NCBI RefSeq assembly: GCF_003074055.1
Contig: NZ_CP029043.1
Span: 2,472,501-2,536,500 of the forward strand
DNA length: 64,000 nucleotides
Source: Streptomyces nigra
Lineage (GTDB): Bacteria > Actinomycetota > Actinomycetes > Streptomycetales > Streptomycetaceae
Direction: 5' to 3'
Part shown: positions 16,545 through 25,009 of the stretch, in pieces
Layout: each line of letters starts with the position of its first letter
Numbering within the stretch: the stretch's first letter is position 1
Notes under the pieces: generated by a model
The model's input: only the letters and a program-made list of their open reading frames with translations
Database searches by the model: none
Told to the model about the DNA's origin: nothing
Made by a program: the position numbers and the translations under genes

Positions 16545-17601
16545 TCTGCGCAAGACCTACCGGGCGCGGGGCCGTCCGCCCGTGGACGCCGTCCGCGGCA
16601 TCGACCTGGCCCTGCGCTCCGGTGAACTCCTCGGCCTGCTCGGCCCGTCGGGCTGCGGGAAGTCCACGACGCTGCGGATGATCGCCGGCCTGGAGACGGT
16701 GACCGGCGGGGACATCATGGTCGGCGGCGTCTCGGTGGCCGGCCTCCCGGCGCGGCGGCGCAACATCGGGGTCGCCTTCGAGAACTACGCGCTGTACCCG
16801 CCCCTGACGGTCGCGGAGAACCTCGCGTTCGGGCTGCGGGCCCGCAAGGGCGCCGACCGGGCGGACGTGGCCCGCAGGGTGAAGGAGATCGCCGAGCGCG
16901 TCGATCTGACCGGGGTGCTCGACGCCCGCCCGGCCTGGCTGTCCAGCGGCCAGAAACAGCGGGTGTCCCTGGCCCGCGCGCTGATCCGCGAGCCGGACGT
17001 GCTGCTCCTGGACGAGCCGCTCTCGCACCTGGACGCCGCCCAGCGCGACACCACCCGCCGGGAACTCAAGCGCATCCAGCGGGATCTGGGTCATACGACC
17101 ATCCTCGTCACCCACGACCAGGAGGAGGCCCTGTCGCTGGCCGACCGGATCGCCGTGATGAAGGACGGCGTGATCCAGCAGCTCGGCACCCCGTACGAGA
17201 TCTACGACAGCCCCGCCACCGTCTTCGTCGCGGACTTCGTGGGCGAACCCGCCATCAACCTGCTGCCCGGCACGGTGACGGCCGACGGCCGTGCCCGGCT
17301 GTCGGACACCGCCCGGATCGCGCTGCCGGTGCCGGTCGAGGCGGGCCGCGAGGTGGTGGTCGGCATCCGCCCGGAGGACCTGGCGCTCGGCGGCGAGGAC
17401 GGCCTCGCCGCCCGGGTCGTCGCCCATGAACCGCTGCTGGAGTCGGGCCTCGCCACCCTCGCCCTCGACGGCGTCGAGCAGCCCCTGGTGGTCCTCACCG
17501 GGCCCGAGGTGCGGCTCGCCCACGACGACCGCGTCCATGTCACCGCCGATCCCGGCCTCACCCATGTCTTCGACGCCGAGACAGGAGACTCCCTGCGATG
17601 A
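16522..17601 (+). CDS. ABC transporter ATP-binding protein, MalK/UgpC type, second of two
   Basis: 359 residues with the same layout as the first ATPase. Walker A is GPSGCGKST, Walker B LLLDEPLSHLD and the H-loop VTHDQEEA. Again the Q-loop Gln is replaced by Glu (Glu87 in AFENYALYP), and the signature is LSSGQKQRV. The shared Gln-to-Glu change in both ATPases argues for a distinct transporter subfamily rather than random loss. It overlaps DeoR upstream and the dehydrogenase downstream. Confidence 0.86.
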   Translation: MTELELRDLRKTYRARGRPPVDAVRGIDLALRSGELLGLLGPSGCGKSTTLRMIAGLETVTGGDIMVGGVSVAGLPARRRNIGVAFENYALYPPLTVAENLAFGLRARKGADRADVARRVKEIAERVDLTGVLDARPAWLSSGQKQRVSLARALIREPDVLLLDEPLSHLDAAQRDTTRRELKRIQRDLGHTTILVTHDQEEALSLADRIAVMKDGVIQQLGTPYEIYDSPATVFVADFVGEPAINLLPGTVTADGRARLSDTARIALPVPVEAGREVVVGIRPEDLALGGEDGLAARVVAHEPLLESGLATLALDGVEQPLVVLTGPEVRLAHDDRVHVTADPGLTHVFDAETGDSLR

Positions 17602-18626
17602 CCCACGGGAACCGTGTGCGTGTGGTGGCCGCCGGCGACCACTTCATCCTGCCGTCCCTGATCCGCGAGGCCCTCGCCCGGGAGGCCGACTGCGAGACGG
17701 CCGAACTGACCCTCGGCTGGCCGCTGGAGCCGTTCGGCCCGGTGGCCGAGGTGACGGAGGCCAGCGACGCCGAGGACGAGCTGATCGCCGCGCTCGCCGG
17801 CGCCGAGGTGCTGGTCACCCAGATGGGCCCGGTGACCGAACGGGTCCTGGCCGCCTGCCCGGCCCTGCGGCTGGTGGTGGTGTGCCGGGGCGGCCCGGTG
17901 AACGTCAACCTGGACGCGGCGAAACGGCACGACGTCCGCGTCTGCTACGCGCCGGGCCGCAACGCCGCCGCCACCGCCGAGTTCACCGTCGGCCTGCTGC
18001 TGTCCGCGCTGCGCCGCATCCCTCAGGCCCACGACCTGCTCGCCCGGCGGGGCAGCTGGGAGGGGGCGACCTACTACACGTACGCGCACAGCGGTCTGGA
18101 GCTGGAGGACCTGCCGGTCGGTCTGGTCGGCTACGGGGCGGTCGGCAGCCGGGTGGCCCGGGCGCTGTGCGCGTTCGGCGCCCGGGTGCTGGTCCACGAC
18201 CCGTATGTGCGGGGCGAGATCCACGGTCTGCGGGTCGCCTCGCTCGACGAGCTGCTGCGCGCCTCACGGGCGATCACCCTGCACGCCCGGCTGACCGACG
18301 AGACCCGCGGGCTGCTCGGCGCCCGCGAGCTGGCTCTGCTGCCCCGGGGGGCGGTCGTGGTGAACGCGGCGCGCGGCCCGCTCCTGGACGAGGACGCGCT
18401 GTGCGACGCGCTGGAGAGCGGCCAGGTGTCGGCGGCGGCCCTGGACACGTACGCGACCGAGCCGCTGCCCGCCGGGTCCCGGCTGCGCGCGCTCACCGAC
18501 CGGGTGGTGCTCACCCCGCATCTGGGCGGCGCGTCCCGGGCGGTGGCGGAGAAGGCGGCGGCGATCGCCGCGGCGGAGGTGGGGCGCTGGGTGCGCGGCG
18601 AGCCGCTCGCGCACTGCCTGACGTGA
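17598..18626 (+). CDS. D-isomer-specific 2-hydroxyacid dehydrogenase
   Basis: 342 residues, NAD-dependent 2-hydroxyacid dehydrogenase family. The Rossmann motif is VGLVGYGAVGSRVARAL, and the catalytic-domain signatures include NAARGPLLDEDAL and PHLGGAS with the catalytic His. It sits between ATPase 2 and an FGGY kinase in an ATGA-coupled operon, so it probably oxidises or reduces a hydroxyacid derived from the imported sugar or polyol. It resembles phosphoglycerate-dehydrogenase-like members, but serine synthesis is unlikely from context. Confidence 0.85.
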   Translation: MTHGNRVRVVAAGDHFILPSLIREALAREADCETAELTLGWPLEPFGPVAEVTEASDAEDELIAALAGAEVLVTQMGPVTERVLAACPALRLVVVCRGGPVNVNLDAAKRHDVRVCYAPGRNAAATAEFTVGLLLSALRRIPQAHDLLARRGSWEGATYYTYAHSGLELEDLPVGLVGYGAVGSRVARALCAFGARVLVHDPYVRGEIHGLRVASLDELLRASRAITLHARLTDETRGLLGARELALLPRGAVVVNAARGPLLDEDALCDALESGQVSAAALDTYATEPLPAGSRLRALTDRVVLTPHLGGASRAVAEKAAAIAAAEVGRWVRGEPLAHCLT

Positions 18627-18646
18627 CGGGACGCGAGGAGGTCGGC

Positions 18647-20071
18647 ATGTACGTCGGTATCGATGTGGGCACGTCCATGGTGAAGGCGGCGGCCTTCGAC
18701 GGGACGGGACGCGAACGGGCGGTCGCCTCCCGCCCGGTGGGCCTCTCCCTGCGGGACGGGGTCGTCGAGCAGGACATGGACGAGGTGTACGGGGCGGTCG
18801 TCGCCGTCCTGGACGAGGTGACCGCCCAGGTCGCGGAGCCGGTCGAGCTGGCGGGGCTCACCGGTCAGGGCGACGGGGTGTGGCTGGTCGACGGGCAGGG
18901 GCGGCCGGTGCGGCAGGCGGCCTCCTGGATGGACGGCCGGGCGCACGAACTGGTCGACCGCTGGCTGGCGGACGGCACCGTCGAGGCGGTGTTCCGGCGT
19001 ACCGGCGGCGCGATGTTCCCGGGCTCCCCGGGGCCGCTGCTGGCCTGGCTGGACGCCCATGAGCCGGAGTCCCTGGACGCGGCGGCCGTCGCCCTCTACT
19101 GCAAGGACATGGTGTTCCGGCGGCTCACGGGCGCGGCGGCGACGACGGACGTGTCGGACGCGTCGATGCCGTTCCTCGACCCGCTGACCCGCGGGTACGA
19201 CGACAAGGTGGTGGAGCTGCTCGGGCTCAGCCACCGGCGCCGTCTGCTCGCCCCGGTCAGCGACCCGGTGGCGACGGCAACGGCGCGCGGCGAGGGGCTG
19301 CCCGCCGGGACCCGGGTCGTGAACGGGCCGTACGACCTGCCGGCCTGTGCGCTGGGGGCGGGGGCGACCGCGCCCGGCGACGGTCTGCTGATCGTCGGGA
19401 CATGTCTGGCCGCGCTGGTCGCCACCACCGAACTGGATCTCGCCGGTGAACCGGCCGGTCTGTACATCGGCACCGACCGGCCCGGGCACTGGCTGCGGGC
19501 GATGCCGGCGATGGTCGGCACGGCGGCCCTGGACTGGGTGCTGACGACGACCGGGGTGCGGCACGACGAGGTCGACGGGCTGCTGGCCGCGACCCCGCCC
19601 GGGGCGCACGGTGTGCGGGTCCTGCCGTACTTCGCGCCGTCGGGCGAGCGGGCGCCGTTCGTCGAGCCCCGGCTGCGCGCCGAACTGACCGGTGTCTCCC
19701 TGGAGTCGACACCCGCCGATCTGATCCGGGCGACCTGTGAGGGCATCGGCTTCGCGGCCCGGCACTGTCTGGCGGCGGCCGGGCTCACCGGCACGCTGGC
19801 CGTCTGCGGCGGCGGCACCCGGAGTCCCGCCTGGATGCGGCTGCTGGCGGACGTCCTCGGGCGGCCGCTGCGGGTCGTCGAGGGCGAGGTGGGCGCGCGG
19901 GGCGCGGTGCTCGCGGCGGCCGGGCGGTGCGGGGTGCCGCTGGACACGGCGGCCTGGACCCGGCCCACGGCGGTCGTCGAACCCGACGCGGACCGCGCCG
20001 CGTACTACGCGCGGGCCTACGGGGACCACCTGGAACGGCTGGAGCGGGCCCGGCAGCGGGCGCGCGCCTGA
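18647..20071 (+). CDS. FGGY-family carbohydrate kinase (EryA/LyxK/xylulokinase-like)
   Basis: 474 residues. The phosphate-1 motif is YVGIDVGTSMVKAAAF, and the substrate-side motif GLTGQGDGVWLVD, followed by SWMDGR, is characteristic of erythritol/L-xylulose kinase-like FGGY enzymes. CGGGTRSPAWMRLLADVLGR lies near the C-terminus. The ATG follows GAGGAGG 7 bp upstream and lies 20 bp after the dehydrogenase stop. It is the second FGGY kinase of the locus and not a close copy of the one at 9873-11339, so two phosphorylations or two substrates are implied. Confidence 0.83.
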   Translation: MYVGIDVGTSMVKAAAFDGTGRERAVASRPVGLSLRDGVVEQDMDEVYGAVVAVLDEVTAQVAEPVELAGLTGQGDGVWLVDGQGRPVRQAASWMDGRAHELVDRWLADGTVEAVFRRTGGAMFPGSPGPLLAWLDAHEPESLDAAAVALYCKDMVFRRLTGAAATTDVSDASMPFLDPLTRGYDDKVVELLGLSHRRRLLAPVSDPVATATARGEGLPAGTRVVNGPYDLPACALGAGATAPGDGLLIVGTCLAALVATTELDLAGEPAGLYIGTDRPGHWLRAMPAMVGTAALDWVLTTTGVRHDEVDGLLAATPPGAHGVRVLPYFAPSGERAPFVEPRLRAELTGVSLESTPADLIRATCEGIGFAARHCLAAAGLTGTLAVCGGGTRSPAWMRLLADVLGRPLRVVEGEVGARGAVLAAAGRCGVPLDTAAWTRPTAVVEPDADRAAYYARAYGDHLERLERARQRARA

Positions 20072-20121
20072 CTCTTCTTTTCAACAGCTCGGCAACTCCC
20101 CTACCAGGAAAGGGCTCTCCC

Positions 20122-21180
20122 ATGCCTGTGAGACGTCGATCGCTGCTGCTCGCCGCGGCCGCCGGCCCCGCGGTGGCCGCCGTGCCCGCACAAGCCGCCT
20201 CCGCCGCACCGGCGCACCCGCGCGGCCCCCTCGTCATCGGCCATCGCGGTGCGGCCGGGTGGCGTCCCGAGCACACGGCGGCCTCGTACACGTACGCCGT
20301 GCGAGCGGGGGCCGACTGGATCGAGCCGGATCTGGTGCCGACGAAGGACCATGTGCTGGTGGTCCGGCACGAGAACGAGATCTCCGGGACCACGGACGTG
20401 GCCGCGCACCCGGAGTTCGCGGACCGCCGGACGACGAAGACGGTGGACGGGCGGGCGGTGACCGGCTGGTTCACGGAGGACTTCACACTGGCGGAGCTGA
20501 AGACGCTGCGGGCGGTCGAGCGGCTGCCGCAGGTCCGCAACCGCAACACCGTCTTCGACGGGCGCGAGCAGGTGCCGACCTTCCAGGAGGTGGTGGACCT
20601 GGCGCGCCGCCTGTCGAAGGAGCACGGCCGGACGATCGCCGTCTTCCCGGAGACCAAGCACCCGACCTACTTCCGCTCGATCGGGCTGCCGCTGGAGCCG
20701 AAGCTGGTGGAGGCGGTGCGGCGCAACCGGCTGGGCCGGCGCGAGTGCGTGGTGCAGTCCTTCGAGCCGACGAGCCTGAAGCGGGTGGCCGCCGAGCGGC
20801 TGGGGCTGGAGCTGTGGCAGGCGCTGGGCACCACGGGCGGGCCGTACGACCTGGTGTCGGCCGGGGACCCGACGACGTACCGGGACATGATGACGCCGGC
20901 CGGGCTGGCCAGAATCGCCGAGTACGCCCGCTGGATCGGGCCCGACAAGTCCTCGCTGGTGGGGACGCCCCTGCTCGCGGACGCGCACGCGGCGGGGCTG
21001 CGGGTCGGGGCGTACACCTTCCGCGCGGAGAACCAGTTCCTGCCGGCGGAGCTGAGGCGGGGTACCGGACCGAGCGATTTCGGGGACGCGTTCGCCGAGT
21101 ACGCGCTGTACTACGGGCAGGGGGTCGACGCGGTGGTGACCGACTTCCCGGATCTGGCGGTGATGGCGAGGAGGGGTTGA
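20122..21180 (+). CDS. Secreted glycerophosphodiester phosphodiesterase
   Basis: 352 residues. A twin-arginine signal (MPVRRRSLLLAAAAG...AQAASA) is followed by the GDPD domain: VIGHRGAAGWRPEHT with the first catalytic His, DWIEPDLVPTKD with metal-ligand acids, RHENEIS, and PETKHP. It hydrolyses glycerophosphodiesters to glycerol 3-phosphate and alcohol outside the cell. It lies 50 bp after the kinase with its own AGGAAAGGG site, so it may be read with the transporter operon or separately. If linked, its product would suit a UgpC-type importer, but this is speculative. Confidence 0.88.
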   Translation: MPVRRRSLLLAAAAGPAVAAVPAQAASAAPAHPRGPLVIGHRGAAGWRPEHTAASYTYAVRAGADWIEPDLVPTKDHVLVVRHENEISGTTDVAAHPEFADRRTTKTVDGRAVTGWFTEDFTLAELKTLRAVERLPQVRNRNTVFDGREQVPTFQEVVDLARRLSKEHGRTIAVFPETKHPTYFRSIGLPLEPKLVEAVRRNRLGRRECVVQSFEPTSLKRVAAERLGLELWQALGTTGGPYDLVSAGDPTTYRDMMTPAGLARIAEYARWIGPDKSSLVGTPLLADAHAAGLRVGAYTFRAENQFLPAELRRGTGPSDFGDAFAEYALYYGQGVDAVVTDFPDLAVMARRG

Positions 21181-21413
21181 TGAGGACCCGCAGACTGGAC
21201 TGCCCGACCTGCGGCACCATGCAGATCTTCCGGTTCCTCGAGAAGGACGAGAAGGCGTGGGTGCGGGAGAAGGAGGGGCCGGACTTCTACGTGGACAACC
21301 TGTGGCGGTGCACCGCCAAGGGCTGTCTGACGTACTACCCGCACATGAACAAGGGCGGGTACGGCCGCCTCCCCGAGAAGTTCATCGAGGAGGAGACCGC
21401 CGCCGACGGGTGA
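21180..21413 (+). CDS. Small zinc-ribbon-like protein of unknown function
   Basis: 77 residues. CPTC near the N-terminus and WRCTAKGC around residues 43-50 give four Cys in a CxxC...CxxxxC pattern suggesting one zinc site. The rest is charged. Its ATG shares one base with the phosphodiesterase stop (TGATG), so it is co-translated. Not recognised as a named family. It ends 3 bp from the convergent DsbA-like gene. Confidence 0.7.
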   Translation: MRTRRLDCPTCGTMQIFRFLEKDEKAWVREKEGPDFYVDNLWRCTAKGCLTYYPHMNKGGYGRLPEKFIEEETAADG

Positions 21414-21416
21414 GCC

Positions 21417-22055
21417 CTACAGGTTGCTGAAGTCCGGGCCCTTCGTACGGGTCCGCTTGATCTCGTAGAAGCCCGGCACGGAGGCCACGGCGAGGGTGCC
21501 GTCCCACAGCTTGGCGGCGTCCTCGCCCTTCGGGGCGGGGGTGACGACGGGACCGAAGAAGGCGATCTGCTCGCCGTCGTCGCCGGGGACGGCGATGACC
21601 GGGGTGCCGACCTCCTGGCCGACCTTGTCGATGCCCTCCTTGTGGGAGGCGCGCAGCTGCGGCTCGTAGGGGGTGTCGTCCCAGTGCTCCAGGAGGGAGT
21701 CCGGCAGCCCGGCGTCCTTCAGGGCGGCGGCGACGGTCTCCCGGCCGGGGCCCTCGCCCTTGTTGTGGATGCGGGTGCCGAGCGCCGTGTAGAGGTCGCC
21801 GAGGACGTCGGGGCCGTGCTCCTCCTGGGCGGCGATGACGACGCGGACGGGACCCCACGCCTTGGTGGCGAGCATGTCGCGGTACTCCTCGGGCAGCTCG
21901 TCGAGCTTGTCCTCGTTGAGCACCGCGAGGCTCATCACATGCCAGCGGACCTCGATGTCGCGGACCTTCTCCACCTCCAGGACCCAGCGGGAGGTCATCC
22001 AGGCCCAGGGGCACAGCGGGTCGAACCAGAAGTCGACGGGGGTCTTGTCCGACAT
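21417..22055 (-). CDS. DsbA-family protein, mycothiol-dependent nitroreductase-like
   Basis: 212 residues with no signal peptide, so cytoplasmic. The thioredoxin-fold active site reads FWFDPLCPWAWMTSRW: first Cys present, second Cys replaced by Ala (CPWA, not CPWC). VGTPVIAV with the cis-Pro follows in the second half. The family includes the mycobacterial mycothiol-dependent reductase Rv2466c, which has CPWC as I recall it. With only one Cys, a monothiol mechanism using mycothiol would be expected. A GGAG site precedes the ATG. Confidence 0.78.
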   Translation of the reverse strand: MSDKTPVDFWFDPLCPWAWMTSRWVLEVEKVRDIEVRWHVMSLAVLNEDKLDELPEEYRDMLATKAWGPVRVVIAAQEEHGPDVLGDLYTALGTRIHNKGEGPGRETVAAALKDAGLPDSLLEHWDDTPYEPQLRASHKEGIDKVGQEVGTPVIAVPGDDGEQIAFFGPVVTPAPKGEDAAKLWDGTLAVASVPGFYEIKRTRTKGPDFSNL

Positions 22056-22069
22056 GTCTCTCCTCAGGA

Positions 22070-22082
22070 GGAAACGTTTTCC
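22070..22082. promoter_or_regulatory. Inverted repeat GGAAA-CGT-TTTCC
   Basis: A 5-3-5 dyad in the divergent gap between the DsbA-like gene and aminopeptidase N, overlapping the ribosome-binding region of the former. The centre recalls LacI-type operators. No regulator is encoded beside it. Confidence 0.25.
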
Positions 22083-22217
22083 ACGGGAACAACCCCGGTC
22101 CGCCCGCCCATTCCCGGCTGCCCCGCGTCAGGGGCGCATGGCAGGATCGGTCCTGTTCAGCCGGAGCCGTAGCCGTATCCGGTGCGGCCGTATCCACGAC
22201 ACAAGGGAGTGCCACGC

Positions 22218-24800
22218 GTGCCCGGTGAGAATCTGTCCCGCGACGAGGCCCGGGAGCGGGCCGCCCTGCTGGCCGTCGACGGGTACGAGGTGTCCCTCGA
22301 CGTGCGGTCCGCCCTCGGCGAGGGGCCCGGGGACGGTGAGCCGCGCACCTTCCGCTCGGTCACCACGATCCGTTTCCGCTGCGCCGAGCCCGGCGCGTCG
22401 AGCTTCGCGGACCTGATCGCGCCGAGTGTGACGTCCGTCTCCCTCAACGGGCGGGACCTGGACCCGAGCGAGGTCTTCGACGGCTCGCGGATCGCCCTGG
22501 AGGACCTGGCCGCCGAGAACGAGCTGGTCGTCGACGCCCAGTGCGCGTACTCCCGCACCGGCGAGGGCCTGCACCGCTTCGTCGACCCGGAGGACGGCGA
22601 GGTCTACCTCTACACGCAGTACGAGCCGGCCGACTCGCGCCGTGTCTTCGCCAACTTCGAGCAGCCGGACCTCAAGGCGCCGTTCCGGTTCGAGGTGCGG
22701 GCGCCCGAGCAGTGGACGGTGTGGAGCAACGGCGCCGGTGAACGGGCGGACGGCGTCTGGCGGTTCGCGGAGACCAAGCCGATCTCGACGTACATCACGT
22801 GCGTGGTGGCGGGCCCGTACCACTATGTGACGGACTCCTACACGCGTGAGCTGGCCGACGGCGGCCGGCTGGAGATCCCGCTGGGCGCCATGTGCCGCAA
22901 GGGCCTCGCCCCGCACTTCGACGCCGACGACGTCTTCCTGATCACCAAGCAGGGGCTGGACTTCTTCCACGACCACTTCGACTACCCGTACCCGTTCGGG
23001 AAGTACGACCAGGCGTTCGTGCCCGAGTACAACCTGGGCGCGATGGAGAACCCCGGCCTGGTGACCTTCCGGGAGGAGTACATCTTCCGCGGGAAGGTGA
23101 CCCGGGCGTCGTACGAGGGCCGCGCCAACACGATCCTGCACGAGATGGCACACATGTGGTTCGGCGACCTGGTCACCATGGAGTGGTGGGACGACCTGTG
23201 GCTGAAGGAGTCCTTCGCGGACTTCATGGGCGCGTTCGCCAACGTCGGCGCGACCCGCTTCAAGGACGCCTGGATCACCTTCGCCAACCGCCGCAAGGCG
23301 TGGGCGTACCGCGCGGACCAGCTGCCCTCCACGCACCCGATCACGGCCGACATCCGTGACCTGGAGGACGCCAAGCTCAACTTCGACGGCATCACGTACG
23401 CCAAGGGCGCGAGCGTGCTCAAGCAGCTCGTGGCGTACGTCGGCCAGGACGCCTTCCTGGAGGGCGCCCGCCGCTACTTCAAGCGGCACGCGTACGGCAA
23501 CACGCGGCTCGGCGATCTGCTGGCGGTGCTGGAGGAGACCAGCGGGCGGGACATGGGCGCCTGGGCGCGCTCCTGGCTGCAGACGGCGGGCGTGAACGCG
23601 CTGACTCCGCAGGTGCTGCTGGACGCCGAGGGCCGGATCGACGAGCTGGCCGTGCTGCAGGAGGCCGCCGAGTCGCACCCGGAGCTGCGGCCGCACCGGG
23701 TGGCGGTGGGCCTGTACCGGCGGGGCGCGGACGGCGCGCTGGAGCGGTACGCGCGCGCCGAGGCGGACGTCGACGGGCCGCGGACGGTGGTGGCGGAGCT
23801 GGCCGGTGCGGAGGCGCCGGACCTGGTGCTGGTCAACGACGACGACCTGACGTACTGCAAGACCCGGTTCGACGAGACGTCGCTGGCCACGCTGCGGGAG
23901 GCGCTGGGCGAGCTGACCGACCCGCTGGCGCGCGCCCTGTGCTGGTCGGCGCTGTGGAACATGACGCGGGACGCGCTGCTGCCGGCCCGGGAGTTCATCG
24001 GCCTGGTGCTGCGCTTCGGTGGCCGTGAGTCGGACATCGGCGTGCTGCAGATGCTGCACGCGTGGGCCGACTCGGCGCTGACGCACTACGTGGCGCCCGA
24101 GTGGCGCGAGCGCGGTGCGCGGCTGCTGACCGAGGGCGCCTCGGAGCAGCTGTACGCGGCCGGGCCGGGCAGCGAGCAGCAGCTGGCGTGGGCGCGGTTC
24201 TTCGCCCGGGTGACGGACGAGCAGGGCCTGGAGCTGCTGTCGGGTCTGCTGGACGGCAAGGCGACCGTCGAGGGTCTCGTGGTGGACCAGGAGCTGCGCT
24301 GGGCGTTCCTGGAGCCGCTGGCCGCGCACGGTGTGGTCGGCGAGTCGGAGCTGGCGGACGAACTCGCCCGCGACGACACGGCGTCCGGCAAGCGCCATCA
24401 GGTGCGCTGTCTGGCGGCGCGGCCGTCGGAGGCGGTCAAGGCGCAGGCGTGGGCGCAGGTCGTGGAGTCGGACGCGCTGTCCAACGCGCTGGTCGAGGCG
24501 ACCATCGGCGGGTTCGCGCAGGCGTCGCAGCGGGAGCTGCTCGCGCCGTACACGGAGAAGTACTTCGCCGCGATCGACCGGGTCTGGCGGGAGCGGTCCA
24601 TCCAGATCGGCATGGACGTGGTCCGGGGCCTGTTCCCGGCGCTCCAGCAGTCGCGGGCCACGCTGGACGCGACGGACGCGTGGCTCGCGGCCCACGTGGA
24701 CGCGGCGCCGGCGCTGCGGCGGCTGGTGCTGGAGTCGCGGGACGATCTGGCGCGGGCGCTGCGGGCGCAGGAGTGCGACGCGACGGCGTCAACCGACTGA
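22218..24800 (+). CDS. pepN: Aminopeptidase N (M1 family), copy 1
   Basis: 860 residues, M1 zinc metallopeptidase. The exopeptidase motif GAMEN is followed by HEMAHMWFGD, with zinc ligands His308 and His312 and the distant Glu in DDLWLKESFADF. A C-terminal ERAP1-like helical domain is of usual length. The start is GTG 22218 after AAGGGAG. It removes N-terminal residues from peptides in the cytoplasm. A second pepN of almost identical length lies at 38631-41210 on the other strand. Confidence 0.93.
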   Translation: MPGENLSRDEARERAALLAVDGYEVSLDVRSALGEGPGDGEPRTFRSVTTIRFRCAEPGASSFADLIAPSVTSVSLNGRDLDPSEVFDGSRIALEDLAAENELVVDAQCAYSRTGEGLHRFVDPEDGEVYLYTQYEPADSRRVFANFEQPDLKAPFRFEVRAPEQWTVWSNGAGERADGVWRFAETKPISTYITCVVAGPYHYVTDSYTRELADGGRLEIPLGAMCRKGLAPHFDADDVFLITKQGLDFFHDHFDYPYPFGKYDQAFVPEYNLGAMENPGLVTFREEYIFRGKVTRASYEGRANTILHEMAHMWFGDLVTMEWWDDLWLKESFADFMGAFANVGATRFKDAWITFANRRKAWAYRADQLPSTHPITADIRDLEDAKLNFDGITYAKGASVLKQLVAYVGQDAFLEGARRYFKRHAYGNTRLGDLLAVLEETSGRDMGAWARSWLQTAGVNALTPQVLLDAEGRIDELAVLQEAAESHPELRPHRVAVGLYRRGADGALERYARAEADVDGPRTVVAELAGAEAPDLVLVNDDDLTYCKTRFDETSLATLREALGELTDPLARALCWSALWNMTRDALLPAREFIGLVLRFGGRESDIGVLQMLHAWADSALTHYVAPEWRERGARLLTEGASEQLYAAGPGSEQQLAWARFFARVTDEQGLELLSGLLDGKATVEGLVVDQELRWAFLEPLAAHGVVGESELADELARDDTASGKRHQVRCLAARPSEAVKAQAWAQVVESDALSNALVEATIGGFAQASQRELLAPYTEKYFAAIDRVWRERSIQIGMDVVRGLFPALQQSRATLDATDAWLAAHVDAAPALRRLVLESRDDLARALRAQECDATASTD

Positions 24801-24862
24801 CACCTTTGGCCAACGATCACGGCGGTCCGTGACCGTTACGGAATTCAGGCAATCACAGCCGT

Positions 24863-24897
24863 AACCCCTGGTCCCACCCGAACGGACCAGGGGTTTT
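24863..24897 (+). terminator. Terminator after pepN copy 1
   Basis: A perfect 12-bp stem (24863-24874 with 24884-24895), 9-nt loop, followed by TTTT. Confidence 0.8.
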
Positions 24898-25009
24898 CCG
24901 TCTCTATTCGGCATCCGAACACCCGTCCTTTAGTGCGGCGTTGTCCGCATTTGTCGACGGGCGTGTAACAGCGGTTAAAGCGCTCATCGGACGCGGAAGC
25001 CTCCGGGTC

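Noticed and set aside
22128..24695. 855-residue minus-strand ORF opposite pepN copy 1
   Set aside because: Shadow ORF; the plus strand has intact M1 motifs.
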